A stretch of DNA of 64,000 nucleotides from Neurospora tetrasperma FGSC 2508. Lineage: Eukaryota; Ascomycota; Sordariomycetes; Sordariales; Sordariaceae. Position numbers and translations under genes: made by a program. Location of the stretch: contig NW_009799099.1 of NCBI RefSeq assembly GCF_000213175.1, forward strand, positions 1,999,049 through 2,063,048, given 5' to 3'. Every line of letters begins with the position of its first letter. Position 1 is the first letter of the stretch. A model generated the notes under the pieces. That model was given only the letters and a program-made list of their open reading frames with translations, was not told the origin of the DNA and searched no databases. Shown here piece after piece: positions 11,345 through 23,740 of this stretch.

Positions 11345-12967
11345 ATGACTACCAACGGTATCAACGGCACCAACGGCACCAACGGCGCTCATGCCAACGG
11401 TGATGGACATATCAACACCACCCCCAAGACTTTCGTTGTCAACTCCCCCAACGTAGTCTACACCGACGAGGAGATCCGCTCCAAGTACACCTACCGCACC
11501 ACCCTGTGCACTGTCGAGGGCGACAACTATGTCGCCGTTCCCAAGGAGACTGTCTACGACTTCAAGGTCGACAGAAAAGTCCCCAAGACCGGTCTGATGC
11601 TGGTCGGCTGGGGTGGCAACAATGGCACCACCGTGACCGCCGGCATCCTCGCCAACAAGCACAAGTACAGCTGGGCTACCAAGGAGGGTACCCAGGAGGC
11701 CAACTACTACGGCTCCGTCATCATGGGTTCCACCATCAAGCTCGGCATCGACGCCAAGGGCAAGGATGTCAACGTTCCCTTCCACAACGTCCTCCCCATG
11801 GTTCACCCCAACGATCTCGTCATTGGCGGCTGGGATATCTCCGGCATGCCCCTCGACAAGGCCATGGATCGCGCCAAAGTCCTTCAGCCTACCATGAAGG
11901 AGCTTGTTCGCGAGGAGATGTCCAAGATGGTCCCCCTGCCCTCCATCTACTACCCCGACTTCATTGCTGCCAACCAGGAGAACCGTGCCGACAACGTTCT
12001 CCCCGGCTCCAAGGCCTCCATGGAGCACGTTGAGCAGATCCGCAAGGACATTCGCGAGTTCAAGGCTGCCAACGGCCTCGACAAAATTATTGTCCTCTGG
12101 ACTGCCAACACCGAGCGTTACGCCGACTTGATTGACGGCGTCAACGACACCGCTGACAACCTCCTCAAGTCCATTGAGGCCGGCCACGAGGAGGTCTCCC
12201 CTTCCACCATCTTCGCCGTTGCCTGCATTCTCGAGAGTACTCCCTTCATCAACGGCTCCCCCCAGAACACCTTCGTCCCCGGCGCCATCGAGCTTGCCGC
12301 GAGACACGGTGCCTTCATCGGCGGAGACGACTTCAAGTCCGGCCAGACCAAGATGAAGTCTGCCCTGACCGACTTCCTCATCAATGCCGGCATCAAGTTG
12401 ACCTCGATTGCGTCCTACAACCACCTGGGCAACAACGACGGCTACAACCTTTCCTCGCAGAAGCAGTTCCGCTCCAAGGAAATCTCGAAGTCCAACGTGG
12501 TCGACGACATGGTGGCCGCCAACAGCGTCCTGTATAAGGAGGGCGAGCACCCCGATCACACCGTTGTGATCAAGTACATGCCCGCCGTCGGCGACGACAA
12601 GCGCGCCCTTGACGAGTACTACGCCGAGATCTTCTGCGGCGGTCACCAGACCATCTCGCTCTTCAACGTGTGCGAGGACTCCCTCCTTGCCTCGCCCCTG
12701 ATCATCGATCTCGCCGTCATCACCGAGATCATGACCCGCATCCAGTGGAAGGCTGCTGAGGCCGGCGCCGCTGCCGAGAAGGACTTCAAGCACTTCCACA
12801 GCGTCCTGAGCGTCCTCAGCTACATGCTCAAAGCCCCCCTCACTCCCCCCGGCACTCCCGTCGTCAACGCGCTTGCTAAGCAGCGTGCTGCCCTTACTAA
12901 CATTTTCCGCGCTTGCGTCGGTCTCGAACCTGAGTCTGACATGACCCTTGAGCACAAGCTCTTTTAG
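11345..12967 (+). CDS. inl: Inositol-3-phosphate synthase
   Basis: Converts glucose 6-phosphate to myo-inositol 3-phosphate in an NAD-dependent aldol cyclisation, the first committed step of inositol and phosphatidylinositol synthesis; cytosolic. A single 540-residue exon, close to the ~533 residues of yeast INO1. Family signatures are all present: the nucleotide-binding GWGGNNGTT (residues 88-96), [30 protein letters not shown], and [19 protein letters not shown]. The N-terminus carries an Asn-Gly-Thr repeat (INGTNGTNG) seen in filamentous fungi. Codon use is strongly biased to C-ending codons, indicating high expression; this also creates a long antisense shadow frame. The start is the first ATG after a leader with context caacATGac. 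Loss of this gene gives the classical inositol-requiring phenotype in Neurospora. Confidence 0.97.
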   Translation: MTTNGINGTNGTNGAHANGDGHINTTPKTFVVNSPNVVYTDEEIRSKYTYRTTLCTVEGDNYVAVPKETVYDFKVDRKVPKTGLMLVGWGGNNGTTVTAGILANKHKYSWATKEGTQEANYYGSVIMGSTIKLGIDAKGKDVNVPFHNVLPMVHPNDLVIGGWDISGMPLDKAMDRAKVLQPTMKELVREEMSKMVPLPSIYYPDFIAANQENRADNVLPGSKASMEHVEQIRKDIREFKAANGLDKIIVLWTANTERYADLIDGVNDTADNLLKSIEAGHEEVSPSTIFAVACILESTPFINGSPQNTFVPGAIELAARHGAFIGGDDFKSGQTKMKSALTDFLINAGIKLTSIASYNHLGNNDGYNLSSQKQFRSKEISKSNVVDDMVAANSVLYKEGEHPDHTVVIKYMPAVGDDKRALDEYYAEIFCGGHQTISLFNVCEDSLLASPLIIDLAVITEIMTRIQWKAAEAGAAAEKDFKHFHSVLSVLSYMLKAPLTPPGTPVVNALAKQRAALTNIFRACVGLEPESDMTLEHKLF

Positions 12968-13432
12968 GCTGTCAAGCGTCAAGCATACGCCGCTGCAAGC
13001 AGATTCTTGACTGGAGGATTTAGATATCTGAGCTTTTAGATGGAGGGATTTTGGGGGTAATGCGAGCCAGCCTGAGAGTCGCTGTTTGCAACAGCACAGC
13101 GTTAATGGGAAAATTTGAGAAAATGGTTAAGAGCGGGTGATTTGCTGCCAGGAGGGAAATTAGAAAAGAAGATCATAGTTAGTATCTGGATCTTTGCTAG
13201 ATGCCTTGAAAGGTACAATAATGAACACCGTTCTTACATATGTGGTTTTGCTTGACCTTGGTGACTGATGTGCAGTACTACTGTGGCGGTTGTAGACCGT
13301 AATATAAACTCCTACAACATAAACCACAACATCTTGTCATTACTTTTCCTCCTCGGGTACTATCATTCCACGTCCATCAAGCGGTACCATATCAACCATT
13401 AGAGTCACCAACGCCCGTTTTCTCGAACATCT
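12968..13432. other. Intergenic, 3' ends of inl and the MEIOB-like gene
   Basis: Convergent gene ends. No coding signal is seen; it probably holds the two 3' UTRs. Confidence 0.5.
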
Positions 13433-15614
13433 TCACCATTCCACGCCCAACACACAGAGCCGCTTGGACCCCGCAGACCAGCCAAACGTCAAGGTAACAC
13501 GGGAGTACAACAGCCGTTCTTCCAAGTCTCTAAGTTCCAATGGGTCAACTTTGATCAGGTCCTTCCAGATATATTGGTGAGATTGAGGCACAGCATAGTA
13601 AGCATCATGATTGTCTTCATGTGAAGTAGTAAGGTCAGAGACATTGGCATTCGGCGATGGTTCAGTCGCTGTTCCATGCTCGCCGTCAAAACAGATGCCA
13701 CGACCACCTCTGAACAACTCAGACCATGCTCTGTCGCTCCAGACCAACTTGCACGGGGTGACGCATCCTGTTTCGTCCGCGACAGGTCCGATTACACGGG
13801 GGTTGATGGTCAGTTCGCAGTCTTTGTGGCAGTTCTTGCACGTCGCGGAGGACTGGTTGGAGTAAAGTGGAAAGTTGCAACTAGAGATAGGCAATGTCAG
13901 TTTTCAGTAACTAGTCTTTTTTTCTCGCCAAGAGTGGAAACAAGAGGCATGCTATTCTGCACCAGCTGCAGTGGCGACCTGCGATCGGAATCGCTGCGTC
14001 TTCGGGCAACAATCAAGATACGAACTTCGTTCGAAAGCAAGTGGGAATGGAAGAGAAAAATACGGAGAACGCGTCGGGGCTCTTTTCAACCATCGATGAA
14101 GGCGACAAAAATAACAAGAAGCTCAGTCGCCCAGGAAACTTGGGGGAACGAACCACCATGCTCCAGCAGCGACCTACAAAAACTGTACCACGGGTAACTC
14201 GCACACCGGCAATGTTTCTGTGAGTAAGGCCTGGTTCCAGACCTTATACATGGTATGGTCCGTAGGTAGAGGGGTAAAGATGAGCGATGGGAGAAAGGCA
14301 GTCTTGTGTGAAGTACCGTACGGGCTAGTTCCGGTAAACTGACTCACCATTCGAAACAACAGAGTCTGTTCTGTCTCTGGCTCTCGCAGATACTGACACC
14401 AAGGATGAGGACGTTGAGTTTCCCGGTAAACACAACGCTGGCGTCCTCTCTCACCCTCTCATCCACGTCTGCCAAGGTATAGAGTACCCTGTTCGGGCCG
14501 TTGATAGCTTGTTCGACGTCCCATACACCCACGGGAAACGGCGTGTATGCCCGCTCTCTCTTTCTTTGAGCTTCAGCCAATCGTCGAAGCCAGTGAGCAT
14601 CTGGAAAGTCGGGATCCACATCCACTATCGAGTTCAGGGCAATACCCAGTCCTGGGTTTTCGTTGACTTTCTTTGCAGGGTAGAGTTTTGGGTTGGTAAT
14701 TAGTAGGATGGTCTGTCCAGCGGTCCATGCGCGTGCCGAGATAATCTGGTCGCTCCAGAGTTTGAGAACACAATGTCCTGTTTCGTCACAGACATGAACC
14801 TCAACCAGTTCCAGAGTGCTTGGTTTGTTGTTGGCCTTGATGGTCTTGCGAGGGCCAATGCTTGAGACACAGACAAGGATATTTGTCAAGATATCATCCT
14901 CGTGCTTCCCCTTGGTATGAGTGCCTTTCATGAAGGCTCTGAGGCTTATCAGCCCCGGCATCTGAGAGAACGCAGAACTAGTGTTATATTCCAGAGGGAT
15001 TCGACACAGACCCGTCTCCTCTGGGTCCATTCCATCTTGGTGAAACTTGATGCATGATTGCGAAGCCGGGCCTGGGTGAACAGGAATAATCATCGACACG
15101 AAAGGGACTTGGATAGTGGCTGCCGTTGAGTATTCGGCCACAAAGCCGGTCCATACTGTGACCAGGTTCCCGAGGCGGAGGTTGATAAGGCCGGATTGCG
15201 TGCCGAGTAGTTTTATCTGGATTTTCTTTGGTGTGAGCCAGATGTCCGGAGATTTGTTTCAGACGAAGATGAAAAGGTTAAGGATGCTGAACTCACAGCA
15301 ACTACGCCAGTATCGTCTTTGACCACCATGAAATGGAATCCAGAGGGAAGAGAGGAAAGGGCTCTGGGCTGATGGTCAGGCTTGGCCGGGCATATATTGA
15401 CAATTCTCCCCATGAATCGGACCTTGCCTCTTCCTGGCTGAAGTTCGGAAATGCTGACTCTGGCATAACTGCCTTGTGGCTTCCACGTTTCTGTCAACGG
15501 CACCCGGCTCATGTCTGCATGATTGGATATGGGTGTTCCTAGTAGTGTCTGGGAGAAGGCGGAAGAGGCAGGTGATGCCTTTTGATAAAAGGATTGAATG
15601 GGTGGAATGACCAT
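13433..15614 (-). CDS. RPA1/MEIOB-like OB-fold single-strand DNA-binding protein
   Basis: Proposed exons are 15614-15297, 15216-14348 and 13880-13433, encoding 544 residues. Intron 1 (80 nt) has donor GTGAGT and joins DDTGVVA to IKLLGTQ in phase 0. Intron 2 (467 nt, donor GTGAGT, acceptor ctctag) joins in phase 2, and the join makes C-F-E-C followed 13 residues later by C-K-N-C, a zinc ribbon. Before it lie OB-fold-like blocks (FMGRIVNICPAKP; LELVEVHVCDETGHCVLKLWSD). After it comes a third (GPVADETGCVTPCKLVWSD, with LEERLLYSRVTLTFGW). Order and motifs match what I recall of MEIOB, the meiotic RPA1 paralogue that with SPATA22 supports recombination. The alternative is a divergent RPA1-type protein. 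Intron 2 is long for this genome and might hide a small exon. Confidence 0.62.
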
Positions 15615-16342
15615 GGTCAGTGTTCGTGGTAGAGGCGCCGGACAGTTGCAAATAGGTAATCAGCTTCCAGTATATGGACCTGGCCAGGATGCGCCCCGCT
15701 AGATGTAGAGGTAATGGTTTGACTTGACGGGGGACACAAGTTCGTAGAGTCCATGTGTTGCTTCGTTCAATTAGCGAGGAGTGAGAACGGAGTGGAGGAA
15801 AATGAAGTCGAAGGTCGGACTATGACTGTACTCGTGGTGTGGGGGCGGCAGTGAGGTATTCTTGCTCAGCCCATCTCGAGGAAGGTGCTTGAGAGAACTT
15901 GCCTATTGCAAGCATCAAGGACCAGGGGAAGGAACCAACCCACTTACTCCTTCTTTCACAAATGCGTCCCATACATCTCGCTTAGGAGTTTGCGACCCTC
16001 CGTTCAATTCATCCATCAAGCCCAGTTCCCGCTGCATATGATCCGTGGTATCTTACCGACACTCTTCTTGCACCCGATGTCTGGTAGATAACCTCAACTC
16101 TATGCATGCATTCCATCGGGTATGTACTTAGAAAACCATTATCCTTCAAAGGTATGTATGTTGCCAAATCTGGCACGTTTCTCTACCCATTGCTTCCACC
16201 TGTTTCCTTCATCTTCCCAAGTCCTCGGCCATGAAGTAAAGGTAAGTGTTGTGGAACCAGTCTACTCCTGTCGATACGGCCTCCACCATTCTGCTTGCGA
16301 GATGCGTGAAGGGTAACAACGCCGGCACCTGTCCATTTCTCT

Positions 16343-18140
16343 TTAGAGCTTCGATTTAAGATCTCCAACTTCTTTGTCCGCGCGATCACGAAGCTGCCTA
16401 CGCAAAATCTTGCCAGACTGTACGGGTTACGCATTAGCGCCTAGGTACGTGCAACATCAAAAAAAAGATATAATCAGAACTTACCGGATTCTTCGGAATA
16501 TTGTCCGTAAAAACGACGCCGCCCTTTAGCTGTTTGTACCGAGTCACCTTGCCGGCCATCCAGTTGGCAATCTCCTGTCCAGTGATCTTTGACTTGGGAT
16601 TCTGGCGAACGATGTAGGCTCGAGGAACTTCCTCGCCGTTGATTGTCACACCGATCACCGCTGCATCGGCTACTTCAGGATGCTCGAGCAACAGCCCTTC
16701 AAGTTCAGCAGGCGCCACCTGGTTACCCTTCACCTTGATCAACTCCTTCAACCTGTCGACGATGTGAATGATTCCTCCAGGCTTGTACGCATCGAAGTAG
16801 GCAATATCGCCCGTCTTGAGCCAGCGAGTGCCATCTGCGTCGACGACAACGGTTTCCGCTGTCGCTTCAGGCTTTCGCCAATAACCGCGCATCAAATTAG
16901 GGCCTGCAACCCAGAACTCGCCTCTTTCCCCTGCCTTGGTGATCTCGACTTTTCCGTCTAGTGACATCAGCTTTCCAGAGCAGTTGGGCATCATCTCGCC
17001 CACGCCTGAGCTGGGCTCCTTGTTGAGAGGATCCCATGACATGCAAGTACATGTCGTTTCCGTCATGCCCCAGCCCTGGCGAAGACGAAATTTCCCATTG
17101 AACAGCTTCTCCGCTTCGTCGGAGACCTCTTTTGCCAACGGAGCGGCTCCGGAACCCAATCCCTCGACACTTGAAAGATCATATTTTTTGGTAAGAGGAG
17201 ACTTGGCCAACGCGACCACAATTGGTGGCACGCAGGTTAGTGAGGTAATCCGATAGCGCTGAACATACTCGAGCATCTTAACGAAATCGAAGCTCGGCAT
17301 GATGTAGATGGGGATGCCGGCCCGCGGCATGTTCGCGACAAAGTATGTCTGGCCATAGGCATGGTAAAGCGGCAGGAAGCAGAGGGCACGGGCTCGCTTT
17401 TGCCTTTCCTCCCAGTCGGGGTTGAGGTTGTTGAGGTGAATAACCTGAACTCCGTTTGCGACATAGCAATAATGACTGATCTCAACGCCCTTGGGAACTC
17501 CAGTGGTCCCGCTGCTGTAGTTGAGACAGCATGTCGTGGTCTGCGGATCCTTTGGCTCTTTCCAGCTCCAGCTCTCGGCTTCTTTGGCATTTCCCTGAAG
17601 GAGTTCCGTCCAGTGCTTAGCTCCCGCAACCCGGCCCTTCAGCCCTGGTCCAGGATTGGAAGATAGCGCTACTTCCTGTGCTGCAGGGGTATCTCCGCCG
17701 AGAACGAAAATGTGATCCCTCGGCAGGCCAGCCTCTTTAGCTGCCTGAAAAGCTGTCTTAAGAGAGCCCTGTGCCGCGACGAGGAAGACGGCTTCACTGT
17801 CGCGAAGCTGATATGCCAGCTCTCGGGTCACAAAACTGGGATTGGCACCTGTGAAGATGCCTCCGGCCATCAAGATGCCAAGGAAGATAGAAGGGAAGAA
17901 GATGTTGTTGCCAGAGAAGAGGAGCACTCTGTCGCCCTCTTTCAGACCAGCTTGTTGTAAGCCCAAGGCGACGCGCTTGGCCAAGAGTCGGTAGCCGCTG
18001 AGGTCGAGGTAGTTCGTATCAGGTTGCTCAGGATCGATATATGCACGACGGTCTGGAAGAGGACCGCAAGGCGAGTCAAAGATCCATTGTTGCAGGGAGC
18101 ACCGAGGAATATCGGCGGCCCATCGTGATTTGACCGGCAT
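16343..18140 (-). CDS. Peroxisomal acyl-CoA ligase, 4-coumarate:CoA ligase-like (ANL superfamily)
   Basis: Activates a carboxylic acid as acyl-AMP and transfers it to CoA; the substrate cannot be told from sequence (aryl or medium/long-chain acid). Exons 18140-16485 and 16417-16343 give 576 residues, normal for the family. Visible motifs: AMP-binding P-loop YSSGTTGVPKG (about residues 207-217), GWGMTETT, the GEFWVAGPNLMRGYW region, TGDIAYFD, and hinge and C-terminal KELIKVKGNQVAPAELE. The 67-nt intron (donor GTAAGT, acceptor gtacag) joins KNP to SGKILRR, restoring the catalytic Lys motif. The last exon ends in S-K-L-stop, a PTS1 peroxisomal signal. Start taken at MPVKSRWAADIP, the usual family start; an in-frame Met at 18329 is less likely. 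Unspliced transcripts would lose both the Lys motif and SKL. Confidence 0.92.
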
Positions 18141-20092
18141 CGTTTGAGGGGAGATCTTCTTCTGAGCTTTCTGTTGAGAACGGTCTGTGAAGAAGGGGTC
18201 AAGTACCGGCACCACCTCTCGTTCATATATGTCCGGGGGCGGGGAAGGGCGGAAAGGAGGTGAGTGAAGGACAGAGCCACTAGGTGTCAAAAGTCCAGCG
18301 CCACAAGATAAGTGAATGGGATGGCTCAACGGGAACAGCTGGCTATAGATGAAGCACGGCAGTAGCGTACCGAGAGGTGACCATTCACTCGAAGCCGCTG
18401 TTTGGACAACCTTCCTGACCTCCCTCCCAAGAAGGGACGGAAGATAAGTCCGTTCCCCAGTGCCGTCACTCCCGCGTACCTCAGCATCTCAAAAGGTATG
18501 GACAGGGACCGGTATGAGTGAGTGGACAGGCTGCCTGGTAGCGGACCGAACTTTGCCTACTCGTGAACGCCACTGTTCGTCAATAAATGTAGGCATTCAA
18601 GGTTGCCCATTTTCGGAACTCAGCTTGCAGTCAATTGGCTGAGAAGGCATCTGGGTGTCTCCTCCCCCCGCATTTACAGGGGAGCAGATCCCCCGCAACA
18701 GCTTGGGTCAGGGGTTGCTGTGCCGAGGCATGGAATTTCTCCTCGTCGAACAGGAAGCCAAAGAAGAATTTTTGCATCGAAAAAGATGGAATGCCTCGAT
18801 ACATGATGCACAGGCAACGGACTTCCTAGGTCCACCAGAAAGTTGGGTCGTCAATGACACGAAAGCCTTGTGGTCTCGGCTGTGACGGCGAAGTAACGTA
18901 TGGGGATTAATTTACAAAGGTGAAGAGATATACTATGTAAAAGTACCTATCGATGTACATCAACCTTGAACTGTTCGCCTCAAGCTTGTGCGGCGAATCC
19001 AATGGAGTGGACGGCCTCAACTGTTCCCAAGAAGAAGTCTACGGGTGACGATTGATCAAGGGGTATTGTCTCTCGTCTGAAACTTTGGCATTGACCAAAC
19101 AATACATATTAGGCTTTGGAGCCGATGGTTATTGTTTGTCGTACATTTAGGGTATTCGCGCCGCCTTCCGGCATAGAGGCTCGTCGTACCGTGAGAAATG
19201 GTAGTAGAAGTACATATGTCCGATGGTTTCGGTAGCTGTCCAAGAGTTCCGGAGTGATACCGGATCGTGGAAAGAGCGGTTGAGGTTCTTGTGGTCTGTG
19301 CTTTCTTACTTGCCTACGCACGTATGTACCTTGTCAAAGTACCTACCCTCCTACCTACCTGACCGTGGGATTTGCCCTTTGCGACGGCCCAGGACTTCGG
19401 CTTGCCTCTTACTTATAGAAGCATCTTCATGTCGACCACTATGCCTTTGCATCTTTTTCTTTACAATCACGTGGGTCTTATACTTCATCATACTTATTTT
19501 TCTCGGAGCTGCACCATCGTTTCTCGCAACATCTGAGGTCCGTCAGATTCGCTGAAAACGAAAGATACTCGATAGTCACGGTCTCATAGAGTCATAGGCT
19601 GAATGAGAAGGTAACGCTGAAGCACAGGCCATCCCTGCTGAGCCTTGGAATGGGTTGAAAACCGGTCATTGACTTCAATTGATGTTGGTATGTGGTCATG
19701 AACTTCCTGTTCACTGCAAGATAAACACCAACAGTATTTTGCGAAGCCAGGAGACTCGAAAATTAAGTAGTATTGCTAAGATCAAGGTCATGCCTTATTG
19801 ATCTCGTGGTCGGTCTTGCCCTTGTGTGGTTTTTTTTTTTCCTTTTCTTTTTCTTACCGCGTTCAAACGAACAAATTGCCGAATTGGAACCAAATGGCAA
19901 TCAGTTGAAAAAATATCACTGCAGTTTAGAGTTCCTGTTTTGCACGGGGTTTTCTCCATCTGAACATCGCATCGCATCCAACAACCAGCACCGAACCCAA
20001 GTCATTCGCGATCACCCCATAGTACCACACGTCTTGAGTTGTCAGTCATTTACATTATTTTACCATTTCCAAGACGCAGCAACTTGTTCAAG
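18141..20092. other. Intergenic between divergent acyl-CoA ligase and translin genes
   Basis: About 1.9 kb shared upstream region of two divergently transcribed genes. No ORF here has recognisable content. It includes pyrimidine tracts near 19430-19480 and 19825-19855 and CTACC/TACCT words near 19340. Confidence 0.5.
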
Positions 20093-21151
20093 ATGGCTCC
20101 GCCAATGATTGACCCCGCGCTCTTCGACCAGCTCAAAGACAACATCGAGAAGGACAGCAGTATTCGCAAAGATCTTGAGCAGATAATCGAGGAGCTCAAT
20201 CAAAATGTCTCTTATACTCAGGGAGTGTTGACCAAGATCCATTCCACTCCTCGTTCGAAATGTACGGTCCCCGCACCTGGGCTGCCTTCTCAGGAATCAA
20301 TCACGCCCCATGTCAAATTGTCCATCCAAACCCTCGAGAACCCTTTTCAAACTGTTCTCTACCTTGGGATCTGTGGGATGAGGCATTGCGATTATGCTGA
20401 TGATGAATTTCTCAAAGTTCGAAATAGGATGCTGACTTGCCAACTCAGATCCCGCACTTCTTTCTCAGGTTGAGAGTGGTATCAAGAAGGAGCTGGAGAC
20501 AACAACTCGGCTAGCCCAGTTTGCCTCGCAGTACCCTTACTACAAGTGAGTATAAGCATCTGCCACGTACTTGAGGCCATGAGCTGACGGATCTCTCCCC
20601 AAGGTACAACTACAAGTGGGGCCGCACACTTCAGGATGCCATTGCTACGGTGCTCCTTCATGCTTGGTTGGGCGGTATGGGCAGCGACAGCAAGCCTGGT
20701 GAAGTCGGTCGTCTCCTGACTTTGGAGGAAGTTGGTCACGTATTCGAAGGTAAGTTTCCATGGTTTCATTGGTTCCCGCTGCCAGAAAGCACCGTGGGGC
20801 ACTGGAGAGACAGATGCTTACCACTATGAACTCCTTTTTCTAGTTCCGGTCAACCTCAAGGACCGTGACGCCTTCCACATCACCATCGAGGAGTATCTCT
20901 TGGCTCTCATCTCGGTCGTTGAAGACCTCAGCCGCCTCGCCATGAACTCTGTGACATTAGGCGACACAGAGCTGGCTGTACAGATCAGTGGATTCATCAA
21001 GGATCTACACGGAGGGTTCCAAATGCTCAATCTGAAGAACGATATCCTGCGGAAGAGGGTGGACTCGGTCAAGTACGCTGTGAAGAAGGTCGAGGATGTG
21101 GTGTATGACTTGTCTTTGAGAAACCTCATCCCGGCTAAGGATGCTCAGTAG
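20093..21151 (+). CDS. tsn: Translin
   Basis: Nucleic-acid-binding subunit of the translin/TRAX (C3PO) ring, which binds single-stranded DNA/RNA and cleaves small RNAs; in N. crassa C3PO has been linked to tRNA processing (recalled). Exons 20093-20261, 20449-20545, 20604-20749 and 20844-21151 give 239 residues (animal translin 228). The joins restore conserved text: HSTPRSK-Y-PALLSQVESGIKKELE, YPYYK-YNYKWGRTLQDAI, and VFE-VPVNLKDRD. The C-terminal part has ISGFIKDLHGGFQMLNLKNDILRKRVDSVKY, typical of the family. All four introns have GT...AG ends and keep frame. Start at MAPPMIDPALFD; upstream in-frame sequence is leader-like. Confidence 0.95.
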
Positions 21152-21803
21152 ATGGCGATGGATCGCATGTGTAGTCAGACACTTACATGTTAGGGATATT
21201 TTGGAGGCCCTGAGGCCAAAGTTGATGAGAGCTGTGTCGTTCTTATAAGAACCAGCACGTATTGGGTGTAGGCATCTGCGAAGCGTTCGGCTATACATAG
21301 AAGCAGCGTTCATCCAACAACTGAACTGTGCTGAACAGGGTTGGCTCTGACCAGCCTACCGAAAGATAAAAAAAAAGACAAGAAAGGGAAAAAGGGGGAA
21401 GGATAAAAAGAGCCATCGATAGTATGTGTTACGTTTCATTCCTGACTGGGGCTTAAGATATTCAAGGTTATTTTTCAAACGTCACAAGTAATAAGTCCTT
21501 GACTCGCACTGAGAAGCCAAAGTTGCAGGTGGTAGAGGGTTAGGGTTCTACGCTTGGGTGCTTACAGTGGATCCCGAATTTAACCGTCTAGAATAACCGT
21601 CCAGCCCGCCATCAAGTGGAAGCTTTTGGCCTGTTCATTCCCTCAGCAACATCGCTTCTCTTCCACTTTCCTTGCGACGGCTGCTCGGTCAACGACTGTA
21701 CACGCAGGTACAGTCCCCCTGCCACTGCACCAATAATCACGATCAATTGGCACCACGAGGCTTCTTCAGCTTGCCTCGTTTCATTCCATTTCGTGCAACC
21801 AAA

Positions 21804-22709
21804 ATGCCTCTCGTGGATCCGGTAACAATGTCCTCGTCAGCAATCGTGAAGGGCGCCGTAGCTCAGTCGACATCGACAACAAAAAGTACACCTGGAAGTC
21901 AAGCGACAGAGTCATCGACGACAACGGCCGGTTCCAGCAGCTCGCTGGCGACTCTACGACCCGTCCAAATCAAACAAACGCCCGCTGCTCAGACCATCCG
22001 CTATGCTCTACCGGCCGCCTTGACCGCCTTATACCTGTTTCGATTCGACGCCCTCGTCACCAATCCCGTCCCAGTAATGCTCAACGCCTTGCCCGTCGTC
22101 GCGGCATTCCAGATGACCTATGCACTTCTTTGTCTGCCTGCGGCGGGCGAGCCGGCGTCAAAGTCGAACCGTAAACCCCGGCCGGGCGAGAGGAAGAAGG
22201 GCGGCGACATTGGGTCGAGCACGATCATTGTATGTTATGTCCCATCTTGTCCTTTTCCAGAGACCATGCGGTCTCGTTGGGAGTGTACCTCGCTAATTTT
22301 CGTCATAAAACTCTAGACCGCACTCCTAGCCTCCGTTTTGACCTCTATTGTCACGCCCTTCCTATACTTCGCCATGGTCCTCTTCGGCGCGCCCTTCCTC
22401 ACACATGGGTCGCATACCTTCCTGTGCGCCGCGCACCTTGCCCTCCTTACACTCTTCCCGCTCTTCTACGTACACGGCGTCGACTCGGCCGCCTGGGCTG
22501 CGGTCGGCGGATTCCGTGCACCGCTCGATGAGACCTTTGGCGGTCTGGTGGGCGGCCTTGTGGGCGCGTGGCTGGGCGCTGTGCCTATTCCACTGGATTG
22601 GGACCGCGAGTGGCAAAGGTGGCCGGTTACCATTCTCTGTGGTGCTTATGGAGGATACTTGCTTGGTAGGGTTTTGGGAGGAACGTTGTTCTGGGGGAAG
22701 AGATTTTGA
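21804..22709 (+). CDS. gpi11: GPI-anchor biosynthesis protein GPI11 / PIG-F family
   Basis: Membrane subunit partnering the GPI ethanolamine-phosphate transferases in the ER, needed for adding phosphoethanolamine to the GPI precursor. Exons 21804-22229 and 22317-22709 (87-nt intron, donor GTATGT, acceptor ctctag, phase 0) give 272 residues. An acidic/Ser-Thr-rich head is followed by several hydrophobic spans: [62 protein letters not shown], and a C-terminal pair. The C-terminal [42 protein letters not shown] is the hallmark of PIG-F. Start chosen at [12 protein letters not shown] with aaaATG context; the longer open frame upstream lacks similarity. Confidence 0.92.
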
Positions 22710-23740
22710 GTTGAAGGGGATGTTTGTCAAAAGCTGGGTTTCCTTCAACGGAGGAATTCTCCTCTGCTCCTGGTCATCCGCTACATAACTTGCGCCTTAT
22801 CTTCACGGCGGGAATCGGCGGTATGGCGTAGGTTATCTTGGGGTGTGACATGGTCGGTTGTGGTACTGCTGGTAATGGTGTTGCCTTTCTGCAGGTCGGA
22901 AACACACAGGGAACGGGGTAACGGGTTGTGAAACCCTTTTCGGGTTTGGAGGTTGGCCGTTACCCGGCATCAAGATAATTCTGATAAAGCTCCTCCAGAT
23001 AGCAGTTAATGTTTTGTGCGGACTCTGGATACAATAATGGAGGACCCAGGATCATGGAAGTCAAGAATGACGGCAGAAGTTAACGAGCTTAAGCATGGAG
23101 GCCGATGTTAGGAGCTGTTCGACGATCTCTCGACCAATCACAGCACCGCCCGCGATATCACTAACACGACATCATCGCGGAGCCCAACTACCTAGTACTC
23201 TTTCCCTCCTGAAAGGTTACACTCGATACATATTCAAGAGTGAGCCATTTAAAAACATCCTGAGATTGTATCCCCATCGCAAGGCGGTCTGGATGAGACC
23301 TTTACACATGTCTATACTTTTGCTAATGTAGTAAACGGCAATGGCGGTTACTACACTCCACCATCAACCCCACCAGTGCAGTACCTTTTTAGCGGGGATA
23401 CTTATTTATACCCCTGGATGGACAGTCAGATCGACTCCGATGAGGTCCGATCCGTAACTTGGGTGTCCGATATGCCGGTCGATCGAGCGAAAACGAGATA
23501 ACTTTAGTCCGTTCATTCCTGTTTCAGACTTGACTTTGGAGGGAAAGAAGCACATGTAGTCAAGTGAGATTACTAACCTGCGCATCCCACACCTTCTGGT
23601 ATTTCCTTCCTTTATTGACGAGCTTGGAACCTTTTTGACATCCATATTTCAACAGGATCTTCCGGTTCATGATATAGGTAAAACAAGGAAAGAACACTTC
23701 GTATGCCTTGAGGTAGAAGGAACCTCAAGCCAACGACACC
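22710..23740. other. Intergenic, 1.0 kb
   Basis: No coding signal. It holds the 3' end of gpi11 and the promoter of the carrier gene. Confidence 0.5.

Noticed and set aside
11282-12982. A 566-codon ORF antisense to inl
   Set aside because: It is the complement of a gene with very strong C-ending codon bias, which removes stop codons from one antisense frame. The product is low-complexity Gly/Val/Leu/Asp text with no family; the plus strand is unmistakably inositol-phosphate synthase.
14059-14230. Open segment (GSFPQVSWATELLVIFVAFIDG) inside the long second intron of the MEIOB-like gene
   Set aside because: It needs extra weak splice sites to be included, and the direct join of the flanking exons already gives a proper zinc ribbon in frame. 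Kept as a caveat rather than an exon.
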